A DNA stretch of 64,000 nt from contig NZ_JADDXU010000003.1 of NCBI RefSeq assembly GCF_015163075.1, positions 496,001 to 560,000 of the forward strand. Reading direction: 5' to 3'. The DNA comes from Streptomyces justiciae. Its GTDB lineage: Bacteria; Actinomycetota; Actinomycetes; Streptomycetales; Streptomycetaceae. This document shows positions 44,454 through 55,002 of this stretch, piece by piece; positions within the stretch are counted from its first letter, which is position 1; the number at the start of each line of letters is the position of its first letter. A program made the translations under genes and the position numbers. The notes beneath the pieces are model-generated. The model was given only the letters and a program-made list of their open reading frames with translations. It had not been told where the DNA came from and did no database searches.

Positions 44454-44499
44454 CGCTCTGCGGGGTGCAGGACGGCAGCAGCTACGGAGGAGGTGCCCC

Positions 44500-45378
44500 A
44501 TGGGAGTCCTGAAGAAGTTCGAGCAGCGTCTCGAAGGTCTGGTCAACGGCACCTTCGCCAAGGTGTTCAAGTCCGAGGTCCAGCCCGTGGAGATCGCCGG
44601 CGCGCTCCAGCGCGAGTGCGACAACAACGCGACGATCTGGAACCGCGACCGGACCGTCGTACCCAACGACTTCATCGTGGAGCTGAGCACGCCGGACTTC
44701 GAGCGGCTCAGCCCCTACTCCGGCCAGCTCGGCGACGAGCTCGCCGGCATGGTCCGCGACTACGCCAAGCAGCAGCGCTACACCTTCATGGGCCCGATCA
44801 AGGTCCACCTGGAGAAGGCCGACGACCTCGACACCGGCCTGTACCGGGTGCGCAGCCGTACGCTCGCCTCCTCCACCAACCAGCAGGCCCCCGGCACCCC
44901 GGGAGCGCCCGCCGCCCCGGCCGCCCGGCCCACGGCGCCGAGCGGCTACGGCTACCCGCCGGCCGCCGCGCCCGCGGGCGCCCCTCCCATGCCGGCCGCG
45001 CCGCCCCCCGGCGGACGCCCCGGCGGCTACGGCTACCCGCAGCCCGCCCAGGCCCCGCGCTCCGGCGGACCCGCCGGTGCCCCGGCGCCCGGCGGCCGCA
45101 CCCGCCACTGGATCGAGATCAACGGCGCCCGCCACCAGATCTCCCGCGCGACGCTCGTGCTGGGCCGCAGCACCGAGGCCGACGTGCGGATCGACGACCC
45201 CGGCGTCTCCCGCCGGCACTGCGAGATCCGGACCGGTTCGCCCTCGACGATCCAGGATCTCGGGTCCACCAACGGCATCGTGGTGGACGGACAGCACACC
45301 ACCCGCGCTACGCTCCGCGACGGCTCGCGGATCGTCGTGGGCAGCACCACCGTTATCTATAGGCAAGCCGAAGGGTGA
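44500..45378 (+). CDS. fhaA: FHA-domain protein FhaA (DUF3662-FHA)
   Basis: 292 residues. N-terminal DUF3662 domain (about 1-125, VLKKFEQRLEGLVNGTFAKVFKSEVQPVEIAGAL), a Pro/Gly/Ala-rich linker with GYGYP repeats (about 126-195), and a C-terminal FHA domain (about 203-290: LVLGRSTEADVRIDDPGVSRRHCEI, QDLGSTNGIVVDG) that binds phosphothreonine peptides. FhaA is a target of PknB-type kinases in actinobacteria and tunes peptidoglycan synthesis. First gene of the fhaA-fhaB-pstP-rodA-pbpA-pknB cluster. ATG 44500 with GGAGGTG upstream. Confidence 0.94.
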   Translation: MGVLKKFEQRLEGLVNGTFAKVFKSEVQPVEIAGALQRECDNNATIWNRDRTVVPNDFIVELSTPDFERLSPYSGQLGDELAGMVRDYAKQQRYTFMGPIKVHLEKADDLDTGLYRVRSRTLASSTNQQAPGTPGAPAAPAARPTAPSGYGYPPAAAPAGAPPMPAAPPPGGRPGGYGYPQPAQAPRSGGPAGAPAPGGRTRHWIEINGARHQISRATLVLGRSTEADVRIDDPGVSRRHCEIRTGSPSTIQDLGSTNGIVVDGQHTTRATLRDGSRIVVGSTTVIYRQAEG

Positions 45379-45388
45379 AGCGGGGGCA

Positions 45389-45901
45389 ATGTCAGAGCTG
45401 ACCCTCACGGTCATGCGGCTGGGTTTCCTGGCCGTACTGTGGCTGTTCGTGATCGTGGCCGTGCAGGTCATCCGCAGCGACCTGTTCGGTACGCGCGTCA
45501 CCCAGCGCGGCTCCCGGCGTGAGGCCGCCCGGCCGCAGCAGGCCCAGCGGCAGCAGGCGCCCCCGCAGCAGCGCCAGCAGAGCGCCGGCGGCCGCCGCGG
45601 CCGCAACGCCCCCACCAAGCTGGTCGTCTCCGAGGGCACCCTCACCGGCACCACCGTCGCGCTCCAGGGCCAGACCATCACGCTCGGCCGGGCGCACGAC
45701 AGCACCATCGTGCTGGACGACGACTACGCCTCCAGCCGCCACGCGCGGATCTACCCGGACCGGGACGGCCAGTGGATCGTCGAGGACCTCGGCTCCACCA
45801 ACGGCACGTACCTGGACCGGAGCCGGCTGACGACCCCCACACCGATTCCGCTGGGCGCGCCGATCCGCATCGGCAAGACCGTCATCGAGCTGCGGAAGTA
45901 G
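45389..45901 (+). CDS. fhaB: FHA-domain membrane protein FhaB
   Basis: 170 residues: one N-terminal membrane helix (about 7-28, VMRLGFLAVLWLFVIVAVQVI), a Gln/Arg-rich linker (about 40-72) and an FHA domain (about 78-168: ITLGRAHDSTIVLDDDYASSRHARI, VEDLGSTNGTYLD). The mycobacterial counterpart (FipA) links PknB phosphorylation to division-site proteins. Starts 10 nt after fhaA. Confidence 0.94.
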   Translation: MSELTLTVMRLGFLAVLWLFVIVAVQVIRSDLFGTRVTQRGSRREAARPQQAQRQQAPPQQRQQSAGGRRGRNAPTKLVVSEGTLTGTTVALQGQTITLGRAHDSTIVLDDDYASSRHARIYPDRDGQWIVEDLGSTNGTYLDRSRLTTPTPIPLGAPIRIGKTVIELRK

Positions 45902-45990
45902 TGCTACATCATGAATAGGCGCGAGCGGAGCGAGCACGCAGCGGCCCCCACCCCGGGCCCCGGCGCGCTCCCGACCGGAGGGTGGGCACC

Positions 45991-47565
45991 GTGCGGATGT
46001 ATCCGGAGCCGACGGGCGAGGTGCGCATGAGTCTGTCACTGCGCTTCGCCGCCGGATCGCACAAAGGCATGATCCGGGAGGGCAACGAGGACTCCGGATA
46101 CGCCGGACCCCGACTGCTCGCGATCGCCGACGGCATGGGCGGCGCCGCCGCCGGTGAGGTCGCCTCCTCCGAGGCCATCTCCACCATCGTCGCCCTCGAC
46201 GACGACGTCCCCGGCTCCGACGTCCTCACCTCCCTCGGCATCGCCGTGCAGCGCGCCAACGACCAGCTGCGCTCCATGGTGGAAGAGGACCCGCAGCTGG
46301 AGGGCATGGGTACGACGCTCACCGCCCTCCTCTGGACCGGGCAGCGCCTCGGCCTCGTCCACGTCGGCGACTCCCGCGCCTACCTGCTGCGCGACGGCGT
46401 CCTGACCCAGATCACGCAGGACCACACCTGGGTGCAGCGCCTCGTCGACGAGGGCCGCATCACCGAGGAAGAGGCCACCACCCACCCCCAGCGCTCCCTC
46501 CTCATGCGGGCACTGGGCAGCGGCGAGCACGTCGAGCCCGACCTCTCCATCCGCGAGGTCCGCGCCGGCGACCGCTACCTGATCTGCTCCGACGGCCTCT
46601 CCGGCGTCGTCTCCCACCAGACGCTGGAAGACACGCTCGCCAGCTACCAGGGCCCGCAGGAGACCGTGCAGGAGCTCATCCAGCTCGCCCTGCGCGGCGG
46701 CGGCCCCGACAACATCACCGTCATCGTCGCCGACGTCCTCGACCTCGACACCGGGGACACCCTCGCCGGGCAGCTCTCCGACACCCCCGTCGTGGTCGGC
46801 GCCGTCGCCGAGAACCAGCTCCAGGTGCACGACAACGGCATCATGCAGACCCCCGCCGGACGGGCCTCCGGGCTCGGCCGCCAGGTGCCCGGACAGGGCG
46901 GCGGGGGCGGCGAGTTCGGCCCGCCCGGCTCCGGCGACGTGACCGGTTTCATCTCCACCGACGGCTTCGGCGGCTACTCCGACGACGACTTCGTCAAGCC
47001 CCGCAAGGGCCGTAAGTGGCTGAAGAGATCCCTCTACATCGCGCTCGCCCTCGGCGTCATCGGCGGCGGGCTCTACGGCGGCTACCGCTGGACCCAGACC
47101 CAGTACTACGTCGCCGCCAACGGCGACCATGTCGCCCTCTACCGCGGCATCAGCCAGGACCTCGCCTGGGTCTCGCTGTCGAAGGTGGAGAAGGACTACC
47201 CGAAGATCGAACTCAAGTACCTGCAGCCGTACCAGCAGGAGCTCGTCGAGAACACCATCGCGGAGGGCGGTCTGAAGACCGCGCAGAAGAAGATCGACGA
47301 ACTCTCCGTGCAGGCCTCCGCGTGCCGCAAGGTGGCCGAGGCGCAGGCGACCGAGAGCGAGAAGAACTCCAAGACCGGTGAGGGCGAGGCCGGCGGGACC
47401 ACGGGAACCACCCGTTCCTCCCTGACGTCCAAGGCATCGCCCAGCCCGACCACCTCGACCTCACCGTCCCCGAACGCGTCCGCAACCCCGACCGCGCCCA
47501 CTCCCACCCCCGGCCCCACGCTCTCCGACGAGGAGAAGCAGGTCGCGGGCAAGTGCGGTACGTGA
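45991..47565 (+). CDS. pstP: PP2C-type Ser/Thr phosphatase PstP
   Basis: About 524 residues. The PP2C domain (about 12-250) shows the metal-binding motifs GNEDSG, IADGMGGAAAGE, HVGDSRAYLL, LICSDGLSGVV and GGPDNITVIVAD. A Gly-rich linker, one membrane helix (about 340-360, SLYIALALGVIGGGLYGGYRW), an extracellular domain (VALYRGISQDLAWVSL) and a Thr/Pro/Ser-rich end follow. It reverses PknB phosphorylation. Starts could be GTG 45991 (GGAGG 9 nt away) or ATG 46027; both keep the domain. Confidence 0.92.
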   Translation: MRMYPEPTGEVRMSLSLRFAAGSHKGMIREGNEDSGYAGPRLLAIADGMGGAAAGEVASSEAISTIVALDDDVPGSDVLTSLGIAVQRANDQLRSMVEEDPQLEGMGTTLTALLWTGQRLGLVHVGDSRAYLLRDGVLTQITQDHTWVQRLVDEGRITEEEATTHPQRSLLMRALGSGEHVEPDLSIREVRAGDRYLICSDGLSGVVSHQTLEDTLASYQGPQETVQELIQLALRGGGPDNITVIVADVLDLDTGDTLAGQLSDTPVVVGAVAENQLQVHDNGIMQTPAGRASGLGRQVPGQGGGGGEFGPPGSGDVTGFISTDGFGGYSDDDFVKPRKGRKWLKRSLYIALALGVIGGGLYGGYRWTQTQYYVAANGDHVALYRGISQDLAWVSLSKVEKDYPKIELKYLQPYQQELVENTIAEGGLKTAQKKIDELSVQASACRKVAEAQATESEKNSKTGEGEAGGTTGTTRSSLTSKASPSPTTSTSPSPNASATPTAPTPTPGPTLSDEEKQVAGKCGT

Positions 47566-47581
47566 GAGGCCCCGTCACACG

Positions 47582-49033
47582 ATGAGCAGTACCACCAACT
47601 CGCCGACGCACCACACGTCCACGATCGGCTCGATCGGCACGCCGAGCCGGCGCAACACCGAGCTCGCGCTGCTCGTGTTCGCCGTCGTCATCCCGGTGTT
47701 CGCCTACGCCAACGTGGGCCTCGCCATCAACGACGAGCTGCCTGCCGGTCTGCTGGGCTACGGCCTCGGGCTCGGCCTGCTCGCGGGCGTCGGCCATCTC
47801 GCCGTACGGAAGTTCGCGCCGTACGCGGATCCGTTGCTGCTGCCGCTGGCTACGTTGCTGAACGGGCTCGGGCTGGTGGCCATCTGGCGACTGGACCAGT
47901 CGAAGCTGCTCCAGCAGATCGGACAGGCCGGCGGCAAGGCGACGAACCAGCTGATCTACACCGCGCTGGGTATCGCCCTCTTCATCGCCGTGCTGGTCTT
48001 CCTCAAGGACCACCGCACCCTGCAGCGCTACACCTACATCTCCATGGTGGGCGCGCTGTTCCTGCTCCTGCTCCCGCTCGTCCCGGGCCTCGGCGCCGAC
48101 ATCACCTACGGCGCCAAGATCTGGATCCAGGTCGGCAGCTTCACCATCCAGCCCGGTGAGTTCGCCAAGATCGTTCTGGCGGTCTTCTTCGCCGGGTATC
48201 TGATGGTGAAGCGGGACGCGCTGGCCCTCGCCAGCCGACGCTTCATGGGCCTGTACCTGCCCCGTGGACGCGACCTCGGCCCGATCATCGTCGTCTGGAT
48301 GATCTCGATCCTCATCCTGGTCTTCGAGACCGACCTCGGTACATCCCTGCTGTTCTTCGGGATGTTCATCATCATGCTGTACGTCGCCACCGAGCGGACC
48401 AGCTGGATCGTCTTCGGCCTGCTGATGTCCGCCGCCGGCGCCGTCGGCGTGGCCAGCTTCGAACCGCATGTCCAGACCCGTGTCCAGGCCTGGCTCGACC
48501 CGATGCACGAGTACCTGCTCAGCCGCAACGGCAGCAACGACGGCATCGTCCACTCCGAGCAGGCCATGCAGGCTCTGTGGGCCTTCGGCTCCGGCGGCAC
48601 CCTCGGCACCGGCTGGGGCCAGGGGCACTCCGAGCTCATCCGCTTCGCCGCCAACTCCGACTTCATCCTCGCCACGTTCGGCGAGGAACTGGGCCTGGCC
48701 GGCGTCATGGCGATCCTGCTGATCTACGGGCTGATCGTGGAGCGCGGCATCCGTACCTCGCTCGCGGCCCGCGACCCCTTCGGCAAACTGCTGGCGGTCG
48801 GCCTGTCCGGCGCCTTCGCGCTCCAGGTCTTCGTCGTCGCCGGCGGTGTCATGGGCCTCATCCCGCTGACCGGTATGACGATGCCGTTCCTGGCGTACGG
48901 CGGATCCTCCGTCATCGCCAACTGGGCGCTCATCGGCATTTTGATCCGCATCAGCGACACCGCGCGCCGCCCGGCCCCCGCCCCCGCTCCGAACCCCGAC
49001 GCCGAGATGACCCAGGTGGTCCGCCCGTCATGA
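47582..49033 (+). CDS. rodA: SEDS-family peptidoglycan polymerase RodA/FtsW
   Basis: 483 residues with about ten to twelve membrane helices. Family signatures are KIWIQVGSFTIQPGEFAKIVLAVFFAGYL, FETDLGTSLLFFGMFIIMLYVA (catalytic Asp region), GGTLGTGWGQG and the C-terminal GVMGLIPLTGMTMPFLAYGGSSVIANW. It polymerises glycan strands from lipid II and works with the class B PBP encoded next. The start of pbpA overlaps its stop (ATGA). Confidence 0.93.
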   Translation: MSSTTNSPTHHTSTIGSIGTPSRRNTELALLVFAVVIPVFAYANVGLAINDELPAGLLGYGLGLGLLAGVGHLAVRKFAPYADPLLLPLATLLNGLGLVAIWRLDQSKLLQQIGQAGGKATNQLIYTALGIALFIAVLVFLKDHRTLQRYTYISMVGALFLLLLPLVPGLGADITYGAKIWIQVGSFTIQPGEFAKIVLAVFFAGYLMVKRDALALASRRFMGLYLPRGRDLGPIIVVWMISILILVFETDLGTSLLFFGMFIIMLYVATERTSWIVFGLLMSAAGAVGVASFEPHVQTRVQAWLDPMHEYLLSRNGSNDGIVHSEQAMQALWAFGSGGTLGTGWGQGHSELIRFAANSDFILATFGEELGLAGVMAILLIYGLIVERGIRTSLAARDPFGKLLAVGLSGAFALQVFVVAGGVMGLIPLTGMTMPFLAYGGSSVIANWALIGILIRISDTARRPAPAPAPNPDAEMTQVVRPS

Positions 49034-50505
49034 ACAAGCCCCTGCGCCGGATCGCACTCTTCTGCGGGCTCCTGGTCCTCGCCCTGCTCATCCGCGACAA
49101 CTGGCTCCAGTACGTCAAGGCCGACGAGCTCAGGACCGACACCGACAACCGCCGCGTCGCCATCGAGCGCTATGCCACCCCGCGCGGCGACATCATCGTC
49201 GACGGCAAGGCCATCACGGGCCACGCCGAGACCACCACCGGCGACTTCAAGTACAAGCGCACCTACAAGAACGGCGCCATGTGGGCCCCGGTCACCGGGT
49301 TCGTCTCGCAGTCCTACGGCGCCAACCAGCTCGAGTCCATCGAGGACGGCATCCTCACCGGCAACGACGACCGGCTCTTCTTCCGCAACACCCTCGACAT
49401 GATCACGGGCAAGGCGAAGGAGGGCGGCAACGTCGTCACCACCCTCAACGCCGCCGCCCAGAAGGCCGCCTACGAGGGGCTCGCCAAGCGCGGCAAGGGC
49501 GCCGTCGTCGCCCTGGAGCCGTCCACCGGCAAGATCCTGGCGCTGGCCTCCTACCCGTCGTACGACCCGGGAACGATCGCCGGCGGCGGCGACTCGGACG
49601 CCGAGGCCTGGAAGAAGCTCGACAAGAAGAACAACCCCGACGACCCGATGCTCAACCGGGCCCTGCGCGAGGTCTACCCGCCCGGCTCGACCTTCAAGGT
49701 CGTCACCGCGGCGGCGGCCCTGGAGAACGGCCTGTACAGCGACGCCGACGAGAAGACGAAGTCGCCGCTGCCCTGGGTCATGACGGGCACCCGGACCGAG
49801 CTGAAGAACGAGGGCAACATCCCCTGCGAGAACGCCACCATGCGCGTCGCCCTGCAGTGGTCCTGCAACACCGTCTTCGGCAAGATCGGCGCCGACCTCG
49901 GCAACGACAAGATGCTTGAAGAGGCCAAGAAGTTCGGCTTCGACGAGGAGCAGTTCACCCCCGTTCGCTCCAGCGCCTCCGTCTTCTCCGACGACATGGA
50001 GCCCTCGCAGGTCGCCCTGTCCTCCATCGGCCAGTACAACACCGCCGCCACCCCGCTGCAGATGGCCATGGTCGCCTCCGCGGTCGCCAACGACGGCAAG
50101 CTCATGAAGCCGTACATGGTCGACGAGCTCCAGGCCCCGAACCTGGACACCATCGCGAAGAACGACCCGGCCGAGCTCAGCCAGCCGCTGTCGCCGGAGA
50201 ACGCCCAGGTCCTGCAGTCGATGATGGAGACCGTGGTCGAGAAGGGCACCGGTACGACCGCACAGATCGGCAACGGAGTCACGGTCGGCGGCAAGACCGG
50301 TACCGCCCAGCACGGCGAGAACAACAGCAAGAACCCGTACGCCTGGTTCATCTCGTACGCCAAGCTCGCCGACGGCAGCAAGCCGGTCGCCGTGGCCGTG
50401 GTCGTCGAGGACGAGAGCGCGGTCCGCGAGAACATCTCCGGCAGCGGCCTCGCGGCACCGATCGCCAAGAGCGTGATGGAGGCGGTCATCAACTCCAAGA
50501 AGTGA
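49030..50505 (+). CDS. pbpA: Class B penicillin-binding protein PbpA
   Basis: 491 residues. Short cytosolic end, one membrane helix (about 7-24, IALFCGLLVLALLIRDNW), a dimerisation domain (RRVAIERYATPRGDIIVDG, about 42-60) and a transpeptidase domain with STFK (about 219-222), SCN (about 278-280) and KTGTAQ (about 423-428). It cross-links peptidoglycan outside the membrane. Paired with RodA as in other SEDS-bPBP couples. Confidence 0.95.
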   Translation: MNKPLRRIALFCGLLVLALLIRDNWLQYVKADELRTDTDNRRVAIERYATPRGDIIVDGKAITGHAETTTGDFKYKRTYKNGAMWAPVTGFVSQSYGANQLESIEDGILTGNDDRLFFRNTLDMITGKAKEGGNVVTTLNAAAQKAAYEGLAKRGKGAVVALEPSTGKILALASYPSYDPGTIAGGGDSDAEAWKKLDKKNNPDDPMLNRALREVYPPGSTFKVVTAAAALENGLYSDADEKTKSPLPWVMTGTRTELKNEGNIPCENATMRVALQWSCNTVFGKIGADLGNDKMLEEAKKFGFDEEQFTPVRSSASVFSDDMEPSQVALSSIGQYNTAATPLQMAMVASAVANDGKLMKPYMVDELQAPNLDTIAKNDPAELSQPLSPENAQVLQSMMETVVEKGTGTTAQIGNGVTVGGKTGTAQHGENNSKNPYAWFISYAKLADGSKPVAVAVVVEDESAVRENISGSGLAAPIAKSVMEAVINSKK

Positions 50506-50674
50506 CCCCGCTCACGTCCCCTTCACATCGGTGCACGTTGCGATACCGGTCCTGTATCGGGTGACGGGCTTGGCCAGGTCACACAAAGCCAGCCGGGTAC
50601 GGTAGGCCCGGACGGCAGCCCCCGACCGCACACCAGTGCCGGTCGGGACCGACGGAGAGGGCTGGTAGGGAACT

Positions 50675-52675
<2,001 letters not shown>

Positions 52676-52711
52676 GCGTCCCGCACCGAGGAACGAGCCT
52701 CTACACATCGC

Positions 52712-52746
52712 AAAAGTCCCGGAACCAGAACGGTTCCGGGACTTTT
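52712..52746 (+). terminator. Strong rho-independent terminator of the pknB operon
   Basis: A perfect 15-bp stem AAAAGTCCCGGAACC ... GGTTCCGGGACTTTT with a 5-nt loop and a U-run on the + strand, 37 bp after the pknB stop. Confidence 0.92.
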
Positions 52747-52814
52747 CACTGTAGCCCACGGGCTTCTTCAACTACCGGGCTGGCTTCTTGATGCTCGCCC
52801 GAGCTGACAGCTGC

Positions 52815-53234
52815 TCAGGACCAGTCCCTGCAGTAGTTGAGCTTTTCGTCACCCTCGAAGCGGGCTACCTCAACACCAGTGGCCTCGATGCCGTATTCGT
52901 CCCGAGCGGTGGTGCTGAGAGTGAGGGTTTCGCCCTTACCCGAGGTGAGGGAGTGCCACTTCCACGTCACAACCGCCGAGTTCCCGACCTCCTTGGTGAT
53001 GAGGCGAACCCTCACGTGGTGTCCGTCGGCGAGAGTGTCCGTGACCGACAGCGAGATGCCGAATTCCAGGTACGGCCAGATTTCCCCAGAGGGGTAGTCC
53101 GCCGACATGCCGCCACTCGCGCCTGTTGTCGAGCAGCTAGCGGTCGCGTCCGCTGCGGACGCCTGACCGGTGAACGCGACCGTGAGCACGGCCGTCGCGG
53201 CGCAAGCGGTAGCCATGCGCGTGCGAGTTCTCAT
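52815..53234 (-). CDS. Small secreted protein, copy B of the paired family
   Basis: 139 residues, exactly as long as copy A at 3282-3701. Signal peptide (RTRTRMATACAATAVLTVAF, AxA cleavage near TGQASA, residue 27), then a beta-rich domain with VTDTLADGHHVRVRL matching copy A. Cys are at about 32 (ASCSTTG) and near the C-terminus (NYCRDW). ATG 53234 is preceded by AGAGGA. It sits alone in the islet between pknB and srtE2. Base composition is a little less G/C-rich than its neighbours. Function unknown. Confidence 0.82.
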   Translation of the reverse strand: MRTRTRMATACAATAVLTVAFTGQASAADATASCSTTGASGGMSADYPSGEIWPYLEFGISLSVTDTLADGHHVRVRLITKEVGNSAVVTWKWHSLTSGKGETLTLSTTARDEYGIEATGVEVARFEGDEKLNYCRDWS

Positions 53235-53634
53235 ATCGCTTTTTCCTCTACCTTGCTGGTGGCCCAATCCCTCTCGGACGCCCCCCAGTGATCAACATTG
53301 ATGATCACCTAAAGGCTTGGACAAGGACAACCAAATATCAAACAGTTGACCGATATTGGGCTGCCCCCTGCGCGCCTACCGAGCAACCCAACCCATGGGC
53401 GGCACACAAGAGCTTCCTTTCCTTGAGCACCCAGCCTCCACCTGATGGACACATTCATGTGGATTTGAAATAGAAGGCTTCCTCAGGAGGTAACCCGACA
53501 CCACTCGACAGCGGGAAGGCGAGGGACGTTAACCACCTGGCCGCCGATCCCACGTGATGGCTGGAAATGATCTATTAAAGGGCTTCACAAGGCGGTGAAC
53601 TGGCAGGTCTGGGCCCGTAATCGCGGCCTCGTCG
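53235..53634. other. A/T-richer non-coding part of the islet
   Basis: 400 bp, noticeably richer in A/T than the rest of the window (around 53285-53360 and 53455-53480). One 61-codon frame (53288-53473) has no ribosome-binding site or recognisable domain. No clear insertion-sequence end could be delimited. Confidence 0.5.
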
Positions 53635-53866
53635 TCATGATGCGAGGGCGAGGTTATGCGTGTGGGTGGCGGCCTGGACCGCGTGGTGGAGGCCATCGCC
53701 CCGCTGCCGGCAGTCGCAAAGGTTCTTGTAGTTCTTCATCCGGCCGATCACATGCTCCACCCGCTGCACGCACCTTCCGGCGGGCGGCCTTGTCATCCTC
53801 CTCGTCAGTTCCTCGGACGGCGCCCAGGCCGTGTCCACCTAGTCGAGCCCAACCGCCCCACACCAC
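53635..53866 (-). pseudogene. Frameshifted C-terminal remnant of an IS5-type transposase
   Basis: On the minus strand one frame gives RGTDEEDDKAARRKVRA (about 53809-53759) and, after a frameshift, RVEHVIGRMKNYKNLCDCRQ and then RGDGLHHAVQAATHTHNLALAS (to 53635). Joined, they resemble the end of DDE transposases of the IS5-like group (RVEHVIGRMKxYKxLRDCRQRGDG...). The N-terminal two thirds with the catalytic DDE residues are missing, so it is inactive. Confidence 0.75.
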
Positions 53867-54250
53867 CTACCGATAGCGGCTCGTGTATGCCAGCCCCACT
53901 CGTTGATCGGATGGGGCGGGGTGTCGAGCTCTGCCCTGGCCACGCGGCCACGCCCCGAGCGCAAGGGCAGAACGTGATCAACGAAACCGCACCTGATCGA
54001 ACCCTCGAGCGAGCACCGTCAGAATTGATCGCCCTTCGGGCCGGAGTCCCGCGCATCGAGCAGCGGCTCCAAGCACAACGAGCGGTTGCAGAGGCTCGAA
54101 GGGGTATGGGACTACTGGCCTGCCATCGGAGTCATGGCCGCCATGAACGGCCGAGGAGGAGTGGCGCGCCGGTGAGCCGCTGAGGGTCCTGGAGTAGCCA
54201 CGACGACATGACAAGGCTCGCTAAGCGACTGACTTCCTCATGGAGGCCAG
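53867..54250. other. Remaining islet sequence without a gene
   Basis: 384 bp between the transposase remnant and the srtE2 stop. Frames are short and on several strands, and none shows a domain. It is probably decayed mobile-element DNA. Confidence 0.5.
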
Positions 54251-54988
54251 TCAACGCAGCTCCTTAGGCAACGTCCGCTCCCCGTCCACCTTCTCCACCC
54301 GCACCAGCTCCCCCCACACCACATACCGATACCGCGACGTGTACACCGGCGTGCAGGTCGTCAGGGTGATGTACTTGCCGGCCTTCTTCTTGCCCGACTC
54401 CTTCGGGATGGCGCCCAGTACCTTGACGTTGTACTTCGACGTCTCCGGCAGGATCGCGTACGCCTTGTAGACGTACCACTTGTCCTTCGTCTCGAAGACG
54501 ATCGGGTCGCCCTTCTCGATCTTGTCGATGTTGTGGAACTTGGCGCCGTGGCCGTCGCGGTGGGCGGCAAGCGAGAAGTTGCCGTCCTTGTCCGACATGG
54601 GGAGCGTGGCCTTCACCGGGTCCGTGTAGTAGCCGGCCACACCGTCGTTCAGGATCTTCGTCGACGTGCCCTTCTCCACCAGGACCTCCCCGTTCTTCAT
54701 CGCGGGGACGTGGAGGAAGCCGATGCCGGCGCCGGTGTCCAGGGCTCCCGGCCCCGTGTTCTGGGCCCAGTTGTCGCGGACCTTGTCGGCCTGTTTGTCG
54801 GCCGCGCGGTCGGCGATGACGTTCGTCCACCACAGGGAGTAGACGACGAACAGGCCCAGGATCAGGCCCGCCGTGATGAGGAGTTCACCGAAGACACTGA
54901 TCGCCGTCGCGATCGGACCCATGCCGCGGCGGCGCGGAGCGGGAGGCGTGGTGTCGGTGTGCTCTTGGTGGTCGGTGGTGGCTGCCAC
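54251..54988 (-). CDS. srtE2: Class E sortase
   Basis: 245 residues with a cytosolic N-terminus, one membrane helix (about 32-50, GELLITAGLILGLFVVYSLWW) and an extracellular sortase domain with catalytic His in SLAAHRDGHG, Cys in ITLTTCTPVY and Arg in SRYRYVVWG. It joins LAxTG-type surface proteins, such as long chaplins in Streptomyces, to peptidoglycan. By position next to pknB it corresponds to SrtE2 of S. coelicolor. GTG 54988 is chosen with AAGGGCAG upstream. The next gene upstream is another sortase, 14 nt away. Confidence 0.88.
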   Translation of the reverse strand: MAATTDHQEHTDTTPPAPRRRGMGPIATAISVFGELLITAGLILGLFVVYSLWWTNVIADRAADKQADKVRDNWAQNTGPGALDTGAGIGFLHVPAMKNGEVLVEKGTSTKILNDGVAGYYTDPVKATLPMSDKDGNFSLAAHRDGHGAKFHNIDKIEKGDPIVFETKDKWYVYKAYAILPETSKYNVKVLGAIPKESGKKKAGKYITLTTCTPVYTSRYRYVVWGELVRVEKVDGERTLPKELR

Positions 54989-55002
54989 TTGGTCATCTGC
55001 CC

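Larger units (their letters stand above)
44011..44499. other. Promoter/leader region of the fhaA-pknB operon
   Basis: 489 bp without a credible gene. It holds two repeat pairs (annotated separately), a TTGACA (44289-44294) that could be a -35 element, and GGAGGAGGTG before fhaA. Confidence 0.55.

Noticed and set aside
53288..53473. 61-codon plus-strand frame in the islet
   Set aside because: No ribosome-binding site, no domain and atypical composition; more likely decayed DNA.
53011..53560. Extra parS sites at CACGTG cores (about 53016 and 53551)
   Set aside because: The flanking bases do not match the GTTTC/GAAAC arms beyond the central hexamer.
53656..54183. 175-codon plus-strand frame
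   Set aside because: It is antisense to the transposase remnant and continues into featureless sequence.
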